DNA of 64,000 bases from JANQNX01 sp040217095 (lineage in GTDB: Bacteria; Pseudomonadota; Gammaproteobacteria; Eutrophobiales; Eutrophobiaceae). The notes under the pieces were generated by a model. It was not told the DNA's origin and made no database searches. It saw only the letters and a program-made list of their open reading frames with translations. Below are positions 47,400 to 56,114 of this stretch, one piece after another. Location: the NCBI GenBank assembly GCA_965229565.1, contig OZ245888.1, positions 2,604,001-2,668,000 on the forward strand. The letters run 5' to 3'. Positions within the stretch are counted from its first letter, which is position 1. Each line of letters opens with the position of its first letter. A program made the position numbers and the translations under genes.

Positions 47400-47834
47400 T
47401 TATTCCCGGAAACGGAGTGTTAATAAATAGGTGTCAGAACCGTTATACCAATTAGTATCGATTGCTGAATAAAGATGAACAAAATCTGAATCTGGCGTTA
47501 CGGCAATAACGTATAGTGAAGGAATGAATGGTGAATATTCTGGTGTTACCGCAATAGTCATATCAGGTACATTCCCCTGATATGAGCTGATAATACTAAC
47601 GCCGGTGGTCAACGAGACATCAACATCACAACATTTTTCAATGTTTTTGTCCTCTTTACAGTCATCGAATTTTCCACAAGCTTCTACTGCTTGTTCCTCA
47701 CAGCAGCAAGTGGTTTGTAGCATATTGCCCATCAAGTCACAGGCAAATACCGTATGCGCCTGAACTAACATGGAGACAAAAAGAAATATAGCCACAATCA
47801 CGCGGCGCAAATGATTATTATGAAAGAGCCTCAT
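47400..47834 (-). CDS. Cys-rich periplasmic protein heading the cus operon
   Basis: A 144-residue exported protein with a signal ending VFACDLMG, then a Cys-rich stretch (TTCCCEEQAVEACGKF, DDCKEDKNIEKCCDV). The remaining half has no Cys and looks beta-rich. I do not know a named family, but similar small Cys-rich exported proteins often precede copper/silver efflux genes. It probably binds Cu or Ag in the periplasm. It is separated from cusC by 83 bases containing the cusC ribosome site. Confidence 0.7.
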   Translation of the reverse strand: MRLFHNNHLRRVIVAIFLFVSMLVQAHTVFACDLMGNMLQTTCCCEEQAVEACGKFDDCKEDKNIEKCCDVDVSLTTGVSIISSYQGNVPDMTIAVTPEYSPFIPSLYVIAVTPDSDFVHLYSAIDTNWYNGSDTYLLTLRFRE

Positions 47835-48147
47835 ATTATTAATCTTAAACTTTATTCCTAATTAAACCACTGTTATTTTTTCTTTACTATAGGCCAAACC
47901 CTGGGATTTATACTCATAATATATACAAGACTATAAACAAGACATTAGAGTTCCGCTTAATCGTTCAGTTTGTAAAAGCTACAAGCCTTCCAGTCGATGC
48001 TTTTTAATTTTATAAAAAGAAAGCATTTAATTATTACAAAACAAGCGGTTATGAACTAGATCGAAATATTTGTAATGACAATTTATGGGTTATATGCGAC
48101 TAGTCAGGAAGCTACCAATAACGTTCATTTGATAATTGTTACAAATC
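47835..48147. other. AT-rich intergenic region upstream of the cus operon
   Basis: About 313 AT-rich bases between the leftward cus operon and the 3' end of the broken MerR gene. The cus promoter must be here, but I see no clear -35/-10 pair for it. A MerR-like element pointing the other way is listed separately. No coding potential is visible. Confidence 0.5.
47883..47914 (+). promoter_or_regulatory. MerR-type promoter-like element, rightward
   Basis: TTTACT (47883-47888) and TATACT (47909-47914) are 20 bases apart on the plus strand, with ATAGG and CCCTGGGAT arms between them. The layout resembles the two MerR promoters at 40359 and 48556. No rightward gene follows it, so it is either a relic or an operator that works on the leftward cus promoter. 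Low confidence. Confidence 0.35.
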
Positions 48148-48522
48148 TTATCTTATACAACATCCTTCATGATCTAATACTCCCTCATTAGGTATGTTGC
48201 CTTCTAGCCTTTGAATATAAAAACCAGTTTTCTTTTTGAAAACTTCTACATCGCTTAATTTATCTTCAGCCAAATGTTTAACATCGCTACATACCGTGCT
48301 TGCATCAGATTTAATGGATAGTAATTCAGCTATCTCTTTTAAAGAGAATCCAAGCTCCTTTGCCTGCTGTATAAAAAAGAGCCTATCTATCGCATCGCCG
48401 TTATACTGACGATAACCACTCTCCTTCCTTTGTGGCTTCTCCAATAATCCTTCTTTTTCATAGTAGCGGATTGTCTCAACGCTAATCCCGGATTTTTTGG
48501 CAATCTATCCTATGGAATACAT
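48148..48522 (-). pseudogene. Broken MerR-family regulator gene
   Basis: A second merR, nearly identical in sequence to the intact gene at 39924 across the HTH and dimer region. Codon 6 is TAG (48505-48507) where the intact gene has Gln of IGQ, so translation from the natural start would stop at once. The last third also departs from the intact protein after AEDKLSDV: it ends FKKKTGFYIQRLEGNIPNEG and then GCCIR, and the C-x8-C metal site is gone. A restart at an internal ATG would give a 98-residue protein without the first HTH helix. The gene is therefore probably inactive. Confidence 0.85.
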
Positions 48523-48555
48523 GGGTATAACGCCTCTGCTGTTATTGATGAGTTA

Positions 48556-48587
48556 AGTATAAGCCCTGAAGTAGACTATAGAGTCAA
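48556..48587 (-). promoter_or_regulatory. MerR-type promoter upstream of the broken merR
   Basis: TTGACT (48582-48587) and TATACT (48556-48561) on the minus strand are 20 bases apart, nearly the same as the promoter at 40359. The intact MerR could bind both, which would keep this promoter under control even though the local regulator is broken. Confidence 0.75.
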
Positions 48588-48616
48588 GAGTGGTCAATAA
48601 AATATATATTGTTACC

Positions 48617-49219
48617 CTAGTTTGATGAACGAGAACTCATTGCTTCACTTAAGATTTGATAACTTCCATATAGCACAACCGATGAAATTATTGCGCCAAT
48701 GATTAAATCAGGTAATGCTGATTCAAAATACGCCACCAGTATTCCAGCAGTAATCACACCCAAATTGGCAATCACATCGTTTTTCGAAAAGATCCAGGTG
48801 GCACGCATGTGTACCTCACCCTGTTTATGTTTATTTAGTAATATGAGACAAACAACATTGGCGGTTAAGGCGAATAATGAAATAACAATCATAACGGTAG
48901 AAATTGGTTCACTGCCATATAAGAAGCGTCGAATAACTTCAAATATTATTCCGAATCCAAGTAGCATTTGAAGCATGCCACTCAACATGGCTGAACTGGC
49001 TTTGGCGATTGCCGTTTTACCGATGACGTATAATGCCGATGCATATACCATTGCATCCGCTAACATATCGAGTGAATCAGCGAGTAACCCCGTTGACTCA
49101 GCATACAAACCAAATGCAAATTCAAATAAAAACATAACGCCATTAATCACTAATACAATGATTAAGAGATTACGTTGGTTCTTTGGATCTATATCAGCTT
49201 GACAACCACATTTACTCAT
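48617..49219 (-). CDS. Cation diffusion facilitator-type transporter, short form
   Basis: A 200-residue membrane protein with six hydrophobic segments. It has the CDF pattern GLLADSLDMLADAMVYASAL in helix 2, with the two Asp of the metal site, and SKNDVIANLGV in helix 5. It starts MSKCGCQADIDPKNQR, with a Cys pair and His-free loop. It lacks the C-terminal cytoplasmic metal-sensing domain of CzcD. It should export Zn2+, Cd2+ or Co2+ with proton exchange. It follows czcD by 21 bases. A truncated copy with few changes is at 62772. Confidence 0.85.
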   Translation of the reverse strand: MSKCGCQADIDPKNQRNLLIIVLVINGVMFLFEFAFGLYAESTGLLADSLDMLADAMVYASALYVIGKTAIAKASSAMLSGMLQMLLGFGIIFEVIRRFLYGSEPISTVMIVISLFALTANVVCLILLNKHKQGEVHMRATWIFSKNDVIANLGVITAGILVAYFESALPDLIIGAIISSVVLYGSYQILSEAMSSRSSN

Positions 49220-49240
49220 AGTGCTTTACATTCCAATATA

Positions 49241-50152
49241 TCAATGTGGGGTAATAATTGATTTATCACGACAATTATTATTTTCTGACTGGTTTTCATA
49301 TTCAAACTCAATGGTTGAGTGCGAGATATGAAATGATTCATTTAAGATATCTTTTATTTGGCCTTTGATGATTTCTGCATTCTTATACCCTGACTCAGAA
49401 ATAACAACATGTGCTTCGAATGATCGCTCATGTTCATTTAATTCCCACATATGTAAATGGTGAATTTCCTTTATATTTGCAATATTCTCTAATCTCTTGG
49501 TCACTTCATTGATGTCAATATCGGCCGGTACACTTTGCATCAAAATCCTGATTACGGATTTGATTTCGATATAACCATGAAAAAGAACATAACCCGCAAT
49601 TAGAAAAGTACAAATCGTATCCACAATGTACCATTCATAAAAAATGATAAGTGTGCCTGCGATAATGACGGCGACACTACTGAGTGCATCAGCCACATTA
49701 TGTAAAAAGGCTGCTCGAATATTAAGACTGTCCTTTGACATGACATAGGTAAGTGCTGCAGTGATGACATCAACAACCAGGGCAACACATGCAATGACAA
49801 TCACAATCCAACCGGCTATTGGTTCAGGTTCAAAAACGCGCATAATAGCCTCAAATAGAAGATAAACCCCAATCAAGATCAGGGTGGTTAAATTAATCAT
49901 TGCCCCGATTAATTCAGCACGTTTATATCCAAAGGTGCGGTTTTCATCCGCAGGTTTCTCGGCCCACTTCCTGGCAATCAATGCAATTAAGAGCGCGGCT
50001 GCATCACTAAAGTTATGAAGTGCATCCGCAACTAGTGCAAGACTTCCCGAAATGATTCCACCAATAACTTGTACGACAGTCAGAATAAGATTAACAAATA
50101 ATGCTAATATCAGCCGCTGCTCACTCTTTGTTGTGTTAGTAATAGAAGTCAA
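49241..50152 (-). CDS. czcD: CzcD-type cation diffusion facilitator
   Basis: A 303-residue CDF transporter with six membrane helices (about 15-205) and a C-terminal cytoplasmic domain (about 210-290). The metal site is seen in ALVADALHNFSDAAALLIAL (helix 2; His and Asp) and FLHNVADALSSVAVI (helix 5). The cytoplasmic part contains HHLHMWELNEHERSFEAHV. It should export Zn2+, Cd2+ or Co2+ from cytosol to periplasm, feeding the czc pump. Its upstream 200 bases are AT-rich with no clear operator. Confidence 0.91.
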   Translation of the reverse strand: MTSITNTTKSEQRLILALFVNLILTVVQVIGGIISGSLALVADALHNFSDAAALLIALIARKWAEKPADENRTFGYKRAELIGAMINLTTLILIGVYLLFEAIMRVFEPEPIAGWIVIVIACVALVVDVITAALTYVMSKDSLNIRAAFLHNVADALSSVAVIIAGTLIIFYEWYIVDTICTFLIAGYVLFHGYIEIKSVIRILMQSVPADIDINEVTKRLENIANIKEIHHLHMWELNEHERSFEAHVVISESGYKNAEIIKGQIKDILNESFHISHSTIEFEYENQSENNNCRDKSIITPH

Positions 50153-50361
50153 AATAGTTTAATTTAAAATAATAAAAATAATTTCAAAAAAAAAGAAAAG
50201 AGAATATATTCAAATGAATTATCGCACTCTAAACAAAGAACCGACGTCACTCTTGAGCAAATGAAAATACAATTATGGCTTCCATATTAATGACAAAAAT
50301 AAAACATGAAAAAATCTCCTGGAAGGTTGCTTATGAATAAAAATTCATGAGCTTGATTTTC

Positions 50362-51181
50362 TCAATAATTGATGAACAGAATAATCACAGCAGTAACAAA
50401 AATAACCAGCGAGAAAACTTTCTGTAGCAATAATTTTCTGTAGCAATAATAGAGGGTATCTGTTTTGCTATCAGCCGCCCACCAAGCATGCCAATCAGAC
50501 CACCAAGAATAAACAACCCGGTTATTGTGAGTTCCACCGTCCTGCCCTGTAAAAAAGCAGCCCCTACACCAGAGATACCAATGAGGGCAATAATCAACAG
50601 AGAAGAAGCAACCGCCCGGTGAATGCCAAGCTGTGTGACCGTAGTAAGCACCGGGATGATCAGGAAGCCTCCGCCCACACCAAACAGACCGGACAGCACA
50701 CCAGTGACACATCCACTTAACAGCAACACAGCACTGCAGGGCGCAGAAAGTCTTAATTCCTGATTGTCATTTAACTGGCATATTGGCCATCGGTTTCATT
50801 ACGGTTCCGATAATTGACCCACACAACGGCAGCCTGATCAGGCCGCCTGCTTGCCCGATACCACATTGATACAGCTACCAACAGCATAAGAATGGTAAAG
50901 CCGATAACGATAAAACTCTCATTGGAACGACCGGCGATATTTACCCCCAACGGGGCACATATAATTCCACCAAGAGCCAAAATCAGACTGGTACGCCATT
51001 CCACCATTTTATTAATACTGGCTTCAATAGTCCCAAAACCGACCATGGCAGCAACGGCTGCCAGCGACATGGTTGTGGCTAACTGGGGCTGTATATCCAA
51101 TACATAGATCAAAAGAGGCACGGCAAAGATTGAGCCGCCACCCCCGGTAAGACCGAGAGCGAGACCAACCAGAGCACCCAT
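50362..51181 (-). pseudogene. Frameshifted TauE/SafE-family sulfite exporter gene
   Basis: One ancestral gene now in three frames. Frame 1 (51181-50771) has the N-terminal half, MGALVGLALGLTGGGGSIFA. A second frame carries APCSAVLLLSGCVTGVLSG and on to AKQIPS. A third has the final helix, LLLQKVFSLVIFVTAV. The first shift is at about 50771-50795, the second at a 16-base tandem repeat at 50419-50450. TauE/SafE proteins export sulfite or other sulfur compounds. Its neighbour is a persulfide-dioxygenase-like gene, and such pairs are typical of sulfide detoxification. The breaks could also be sequencing errors. Confidence 0.8.
50419..50450. repeat. 16-base perfect tandem duplication in the TauE gene
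   Basis: TTTCTGTAGCAATAAT occurs twice in a row (50419-50434 and 50435-50450). The reading frame of the TauE gene changes across it. Taking out one copy would not by itself restore the frame, so at least one more small change is needed. Confidence 0.9.
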
Positions 51182-51206
51182 AAGAATAGAGAATAGTTAA
51201 CATGGC

Positions 51207-51956
51207 CTACCCCTGCGGACTGTCAGTCATCTGTTCACAGTAGGCCGCCATCTCTTCGGACAAATTAGAGGGACAGACGCCACATATTTGATTACCCGGC
51301 ACTGCATGCGCAATAAATTTAGGATAGGGTAGACTCAACTTGTTCATGATCTCGGTAAATTCTGAAAGAGAGCGATCACCACCCAATCTTGGATTGCGTT
51401 GTTTTTCCTGCAGAATTGAAGAAACATGTCGTTGATTATAGTCATGACCGGGATAAACCAGGGTATCCCCGGGCAGAGTAAATAATTTTTCCCTCACACT
51501 TTTATAAAGTTCTTCTGCATTGCCATTTTGAAAATCAGTTCGCCCACAGCCATCGATCAAAAGCGCATCTCCTGTTAAGAGCTTTTCACCTATTTGATAG
51601 CAGAAATGATCGTCAGTATGTCCGGGAGTAAACATCGGATTAAGATTAATGCTTCCGAATGTAATGAAGACGCCTTCTTCCGCCCTTACATCTGGACACT
51701 CGCATTGCGATGTTACCGGGAAAATCATTTGGCTATCGGTTTCCCGTTTTAATTTGAGAGCAGAGGTAATATGGTCGGCATGAATATGGGTCTCAATGGT
51801 ATATTTCAGTTTCAAACCAAGCCTATTGATTTCTGTTAGATCCCTTTCCCATGCAGGATAGACCGGATCAACTAATACAGCCAAGCCCGTTTCTTCACAA
51901 CCAATCAGATAAGTATAAGTGCTACTGAGTTCTTCAAATAATTGACGAAATATCAT
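51207..51956 (-). CDS. ETHE1-like persulfide dioxygenase (MBL fold)
   Basis: A 249-residue metallo-beta-lactamase-fold hydrolase. The metal motif ETHIHADHITSALKLK is near residue 55, with PGHTDDHFCYQ and the ETHE1-type TGDALLIDGCGRTDFQNG following. VYPGHDY gives the last His. ETHE1-like proteins oxidise glutathione persulfide to sulfite and glutathione with iron and oxygen. The C-terminal part has extra Cys (ICGVCPSNLSE). It lies 25 bases upstream of the TauE gene, and sulfite export would be the natural next step. Confidence 0.88.
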   Translation of the reverse strand: MIFRQLFEELSSTYTYLIGCEETGLAVLVDPVYPAWERDLTEINRLGLKLKYTIETHIHADHITSALKLKRETDSQMIFPVTSQCECPDVRAEEGVFITFGSINLNPMFTPGHTDDHFCYQIGEKLLTGDALLIDGCGRTDFQNGNAEELYKSVREKLFTLPGDTLVYPGHDYNQRHVSSILQEKQRNPRLGGDRSLSEFTEIMNKLSLPYPKFIAHAVPGNQICGVCPSNLSEEMAAYCEQMTDSPQG

Positions 51957-52178
51957 AATAGTATTCCCGTATTCATATACATATATATAGGTATCACTCT
52001 TCTTCGTTCAACTGTTTTTAGTGTATTGGTAATTTACCTTAGCGAGGAAACTGTCGAGTTTTACCGCTGATCGAACTTCTTTATAAATTGCACTTTTGAG
52101 ATTTACTTGTATCACCAAGCTGTCCTGCGAACTACATGACGCGAAGCGCCGAAGTGGCGAGTCAGATTGCACGCTGTG

Positions 52179-52844
52179 TTAGCCGGGTTTGTGTGCACTA
52201 TAAAGCACCATTGTTCCGTAGATGGTGCTGAAAGTTTGTCGCTGCGTTACTTCAACAAACCCGGCCTGCTCAAATAACATGACGAGTTTGCCCGACACAT
52301 TGTCTTGTGTATTCTTAAAGCCATCAAGAAGTTGTATGAACAGAAACAACCCTCGCATCAGAGCGTTGTCTGCGCGCCCCCAGTCGGCGACGTGCAACTC
52401 TGCTCCTGGTTTAAGAATCCTGAATATCTCCCGTGCTGTGCGTTCCTTGTCTTCCCATGACAGGTGGTGAAAGAACAAACTCGAAACCACCCGATCAAAT
52501 TGCGTCGCCGAATAAGGCAGGCTGTAGGACAGTGCATGGTCGAACTGTACCGAGACATTGGCTTTTTGCGCCTTGCGGATAGCAAGGGATAATATGGCGG
52601 GATCACCGTCCACTCCCGTGACGTTGGCTTGTGGCTGGTGTTGTTTTATCCAGATTGCCAGAGTGCCTGTTCCAGAAGCCAGATCAAGTACGTTTTGGCC
52701 TGGGGCAAAGCGGGCTTGTTTGATAAGAGCCTGCTTGAAACTGCGCTCACGAGTAGTGGTACTGACTACGGCATCGTAGTAGGGAGTAAGCCAATGGTAG
52801 CCCAATGCTGGTACGTATTTCGGTTCAGAAGGTTGATGCATCAT
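52179..52844 (-). CDS. Class I SAM-dependent methyltransferase
   Basis: A 221-residue cytosolic protein with the SAM-binding motif I VLDLASGTGTLAIWIKQ near residue 52, an acidic residue at VTGVDGDP and a later FDRVVSSLFFHHLSWED. The short N-terminal YHWLTPYYDAVV is typical of UbiE-like and arsenite- or metalloid-type methyltransferases. The substrate is not clear. The stop codon (TAA) falls inside GGCTAAC, but no full attC site follows. No partner gene lies close on either side. Confidence 0.82.
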   Translation of the reverse strand: MMHQPSEPKYVPALGYHWLTPYYDAVVSTTTRERSFKQALIKQARFAPGQNVLDLASGTGTLAIWIKQHQPQANVTGVDGDPAILSLAIRKAQKANVSVQFDHALSYSLPYSATQFDRVVSSLFFHHLSWEDKERTAREIFRILKPGAELHVADWGRADNALMRGLFLFIQLLDGFKNTQDNVSGKLVMLFEQAGFVEVTQRQTFSTIYGTMVLYSAHKPG

Positions 52845-52925
52845 TATTCCTTATTTTTTACCCAGCTAACAGGTGAATAACGTAACACGCGCTTGCCTCG
52901 ACGAACTCCAGTCAACCAAGCAAAC

Positions 52926-53028
52926 GATATCGATGCCACCCGCAATGACCAGCACCCAAAACAGAATCATAAACACTCAGCACATCCTATATGGCATGCC
53001 GAAGAAGGGAAAAATCTTGGTAATACAT
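52926..53028 (-). pseudogene. Fragment of a SHOCT-protein gene
   Basis: This stretch is homologous to the N-terminal half of the SHOCT gene at 53094-53363, about 335 bases away: both have AAGAAGGG and the CCAAAACAG-AT pattern. It opens ATG TAT TAC, loses one base in the T run and soon meets a TAG. The fragment shows that the duplicated unit once contained a third copy. Confidence 0.7.
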
Positions 53029-53035
53029 ATTGATC

Positions 53036-53548
53036 TCCAATAGTAAGTTATTTTCACGGAGTAGTCCGGCGACTATCAGAACGCCCTGTTTGTCTAGGGG
53101 CTACCTAATTTGTTCAAATCCTCAAGCCGTTGCAGGAACTCCTCGCGGTCAATCTCGCCGCGCGCATAGCGCTCACGGAGAATCTCGATGGCTGTTTTGT
53201 GCACCGGCGAAGACATGTCCCGCTCTTGCCTCGCAGTACCCGCAGCCAGCCAGCGCACGATAGCGATGACACCCACTATGATGAGTATCCAAAACAGGAT
53301 CATGAAAATCCACCCCAAACCATAGGGCATACCAAAGAAGGGAAAAAAATCGCAATCATACATAGTCGCCTCCCGCATCAGGTTGTTAATCTCACGGCAG
53401 CAGCCCGGCGGTCGCCCAGGCTGCCTTGTTTGTCTTGGGACTACCTCATTTATTCAAATCCTCAAGCCGTTGCAGGAACTCCTTCCGATCGATTTCACCG
53501 CGGGCATAGCGCTCGCGAAGAATCTCGGTGGCTGTTTTCCCGGCCGGG
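53036..53548. repeat. Tandem duplication, about 340-base period, around SHOCT genes
   Basis: Segments from 53036 to 53205 and 53385 to 53548 match closely and in the same order. Both contain TTCAAATCCTCAAGCCGTTG and the SHOCT-coding part, offset by exactly 340 bases. The upstream flank (CGGAGTAGTCCGGCGAC / CGGCAGCAGCCCGGCGGT) is also shared. Together with the fragment at 52926 this gives three partial copies of one unit. Confidence 0.82.
53094..53363 (-). CDS. SHOCT-domain membrane protein
   Basis: An 89-residue protein from the start at 53363, with one membrane helix (about residues 12-38) after the aromatic MYDCDFFPFFG and a C-terminal SHOCT domain (AIEILRERYARGEIDREEFL). SHOCT is a short helical domain seen at the ends of many membrane or secreted proteins, thought to aid oligomerisation. 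Such proteins often sit in copper or heavy-metal resistance loci. The function is unknown. An earlier ATG at 53378 would add five residues. Confidence 0.82.
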   Translation of the reverse strand: MYDCDFFPFFGMPYGLGWIFMILFWILIIVGVIAIVRWLAAGTARQERDMSSPVHKTAIEILRERYARGEIDREEFLQRLEDLNKLGSP

Positions 53549-54060
53549 ACCGCGCGCGGCGCTTGCTGCCCATCCGGGGCCGTCGTGGCCCCCGGGTCCG
53601 CTGCGTGCTTCTCCAGATAGGCCGTGAGCGTACGCAGCTCATCGCCGCTCGGCGCCTTGATGTTCATCGGGCTGTTGCTTTTGCTCATCCATTGCATGCG
53701 CATGTTCATGCGCGCCACCGTCGCCGGCCAGCCGGATGCGCTATGCCGCTTGGGGCTGGGCAGGCCATGGCACTGGGTACAGTACTGCGTGAGAAGCTGC
53801 GCCCCGGCGACATCCGGTTCCGGCAATTCGGCCGGGCCGACGGCAGGCGGCATGCCACCCATCATGCCGCCGCAGCGGCCTTCCCAGCTGCCGCCACACA
53901 TGCCCTGAGCCAGTCGTTGGTCGTTGGCGGTTAACCGCTGGACTTCGCGCATCTGAAAGGGATTCTCATCGGTGGACAGGGCCGGCATCGAGGTCAATGA
54001 AGCTGAAGCAACCAGTGCAATTGTAGTACCGCTCAGTAAGGTGGGGTTACGTTTTTTCAT
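53446..54060 (-). CDS. Cytochrome c-type protein fused to a SHOCT domain
   Basis: A 204-residue exported protein. After a signal ending MPALST there is a Gly/Met-rich stretch (CGGSWEGRCGGMMGGMP) and a cytochrome c-like domain (about 80-155) with one haem site CTQCHG and a Met-rich helix MNMRMQWM that could give the axial ligand. A Pro/Ala linker leads to a SHOCT domain (about 175-204), EILRERYARGEIDRKEFLQ, almost the same as the neighbouring SHOCT gene. The SHOCT end was probably gained by the local duplication. It may carry electrons in the periplasm; the partner is unknown. Confidence 0.8.
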   Translation of the reverse strand: MKKRNPTLLSGTTIALVASASLTSMPALSTDENPFQMREVQRLTANDQRLAQGMCGGSWEGRCGGMMGGMPPAVGPAELPEPDVAGAQLLTQYCTQCHGLPSPKRHSASGWPATVARMNMRMQWMSKSNSPMNIKAPSGDELRTLTAYLEKHAADPGATTAPDGQQAPRAVPAGKTATEILRERYARGEIDRKEFLQRLEDLNK

Positions 54061-54197
54061 GCGTGTTTATCTCCAAAAAAGTTGGTTCATGTTGTCTATG
54101 GGTATCATCGATTCATGTTTCAGAGTACCGCGAGCACCCAGTCCAGGCGGTTGCATGCCTCGCGGTAATATCCCGATGTCGATTTCATATTCATACG

Positions 54198-56114
54198 CTA
54201 AGCTCGTAGCATCCGCAGCCCACTGGCAATCACCACAAATTCGCTGATCTCATGCGCGAGCACAGCAATGGGCAGCGAGAACACACCCGCCACTGCACCC
54301 ACCACCAACGTGCCGATGACCAACACCGATAACATCAGGTTCTGACGAATAATACTCCAGTTACGACGGCTAAAACGGATGAGATAGGGCAAGCGTGACA
54401 AATCATCCGCCATCAATGCAACATCAGCCGTTTCCAGCGCCACATCCGTACCGGCGGCCCCCATCGCAATACCGACATGGGCAGCCGCCAGTGCCGGTGC
54501 ATCATTAACACCATCGCCGACCATGGCCACACGACCATATTGCTGATCCAATTCTTCAACTTTGTGTTTTTTATCCTCAGGACTAAGCTCGGCAAACACT
54601 TCATCAATACCAGCTCTGACCGCAATAGTGTTGGCAGTCAGTGGGTTATCTCCTGTCAGCATAATAATCTTTTCTATGCCTGCCTTTCGCAGCTCACTCA
54701 TCGCATCGGCCACTCCAGGTCTTAGTGGGTCTATTATTGCAATCAATCCCTGCACCTGTTGCTCGGTGCCCAGCAATATGACGGTATTACCGGCCTGCTG
54801 TAATTCCCTGATTTGTGCCTGAATCGGATTTAAATCAATTCTCATGCTGGCGAACAAAGCTGGTTTGCCAATATAGACCATCTCATCATTAATTCGGCCT
54901 TTAGCTCCGGCACCGGTGAGCGACTGAAAATCATCTGCCGGCGTCACTTCAATATTTTCATCTGCCGCATAATTGATAATAGCGCTGGCCAGTGGATGCT
55001 GTGAGCGGGATTCCAGTGCAGCTGCCGAGGCCAGCAGTTGTTTTTCCGTTACGCCATTGTAGGTAATAACTTTACTCACCTGAGGTCGCCCTAAAGTCAA
55101 TGTACCGGTTTTATCCAGAGTGATAACTCGCACCCTAGCTAAATTCTCCAGATGTACACCACCTTTAATCAATATACCGTTTCGGCCTGCGGTGCCTATG
55201 GCGACAACCAACGTAATAGGAATGGAAATCACCAAAGCGCAGGGGGCAGCCGCAACGATAAACACGGTGGCTCGCGTCAACCACTCCTGCCATTCCAGAG
55301 CAAAGAAAAGTGGCGGCATGACCGCCAACAAAACACCCACGACCAGAACAGCCGGACTATAATGGCGACCAAAACGTTCGATAAAGCGCTGACTTTTTCC
55401 CTTACTGGACTGCGCTTCTTCCACCAGATGAATAATCCGCGCCAGGGTGTTATCCGCTGTGGTTTTAGTTACACGAATGGTCAGTGCGCCTTCACCATTT
55501 AAAGTGGCGGCGAAGACACTGTCTCCAATATTTTTTTCAACAGGTACGGCCTCACCAGTAACGGGCGCCTGATTAAGGCTTGAGTGACCTTCAACGATTT
55601 TTCCGTCCGTGGCCACAGCTTCACCTGGTCGGACAACAAAAAGATCTCCGACACAAAGTTCTTCTGCAGGAATTATTATTTCTTTGTCATCGCGCAATAC
55701 CAATGCTGTTTTGGGTGCCAGATCCATTAATGCGCGAATCGCATTACGGGTGCGTTCTTCAGTATACCCTTCGGCTGCCTCTGAAATAGAGTACAGAAAA
55801 ACCAGCATCGCCGCCTCGGCCCATTGCCCTAAAAGTCCCGCAGTAATAGCGGCGACGGTCATCAATATTTCAATGCCAACCTGCCGCTCCTCAAGCAGTG
55901 TTTCAATACCCTCGCGGATGAAATACCAGCCGCCAATAACCACCGCGAGCAGATACAGGCTGGTTTCCAGCAAGGATGGCAGGCCCAGCATGGAACCGAA
56001 AAAACCGATTGCCAGCAATAAGCCAGATAATGTCGAAGTAACAACCTGAAGATTACGCCAGGGCGGTGGCATGGGTTGGCCAGTGGCAACGGTATCACAG
56101 CCTGGATAAGCCAT
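54198..56114 (-). CDS. P1B-type heavy-metal ATPase without N-terminal HMA domain (P1B-4/CzcP-like)
   Basis: A 638-residue P-type ATPase. Motifs are TGEAVPVEK, DKTGTLTLG (phosphorylated Asp), SRSQHPLAS and GDGVNDAPAL. It has no N-terminal metal-binding domain. The helix-6 metal motif is APC (AAAPCALVISIP) where CadA and ZntA have CPC, and the last helix reads AHEISEFVVIA where ZntA has a key Asp. This resembles the HEGS-type helices of P1B-4 pumps such as CzcP. It should move divalent ions (Co, Zn, Fe or Cd) out of the cytoplasm. The start overlaps the stop of a small upstream ORF by one base. Confidence 0.87.
   Translation of the reverse strand: MAYPGCDTVATGQPMPPPWRNLQVVTSTLSGLLLAIGFFGSMLGLPSLLETSLYLLAVVIGGWYFIREGIETLLEERQVGIEILMTVAAITAGLLGQWAEAAMLVFLYSISEAAEGYTEERTRNAIRALMDLAPKTALVLRDDKEIIIPAEELCVGDLFVVRPGEAVATDGKIVEGHSSLNQAPVTGEAVPVEKNIGDSVFAATLNGEGALTIRVTKTTADNTLARIIHLVEEAQSSKGKSQRFIERFGRHYSPAVLVVGVLLAVMPPLFFALEWQEWLTRATVFIVAAAPCALVISIPITLVVAIGTAGRNGILIKGGVHLENLARVRVITLDKTGTLTLGRPQVSKVITYNGVTEKQLLASAAALESRSQHPLASAIINYAADENIEVTPADDFQSLTGAGAKGRINDEMVYIGKPALFASMRIDLNPIQAQIRELQQAGNTVILLGTEQQVQGLIAIIDPLRPGVADAMSELRKAGIEKIIMLTGDNPLTANTIAVRAGIDEVFAELSPEDKKHKVEELDQQYGRVAMVGDGVNDAPALAAAHVGIAMGAAGTDVALETADVALMADDLSRLPYLIRFSRRNWSIIRQNLMLSVLVIGTLVVGAVAGVFSLPIAVLAHEISEFVVIASGLRMLRA

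Noticed and set aside
40476..48104. TGCGACTAGT shared at 40475 and 48095, at both sides of the cus operon
   Set aside because: Ten shared bases are expected many times by chance in 64 kb; no further match around them.
52130..52190. attC-like site: the methyltransferase stop falls in GGCTAAC, as in integron cassettes
   Set aside because: The core site at the far end (GTTRRRY) is missing and no integrase or second cassette is seen.
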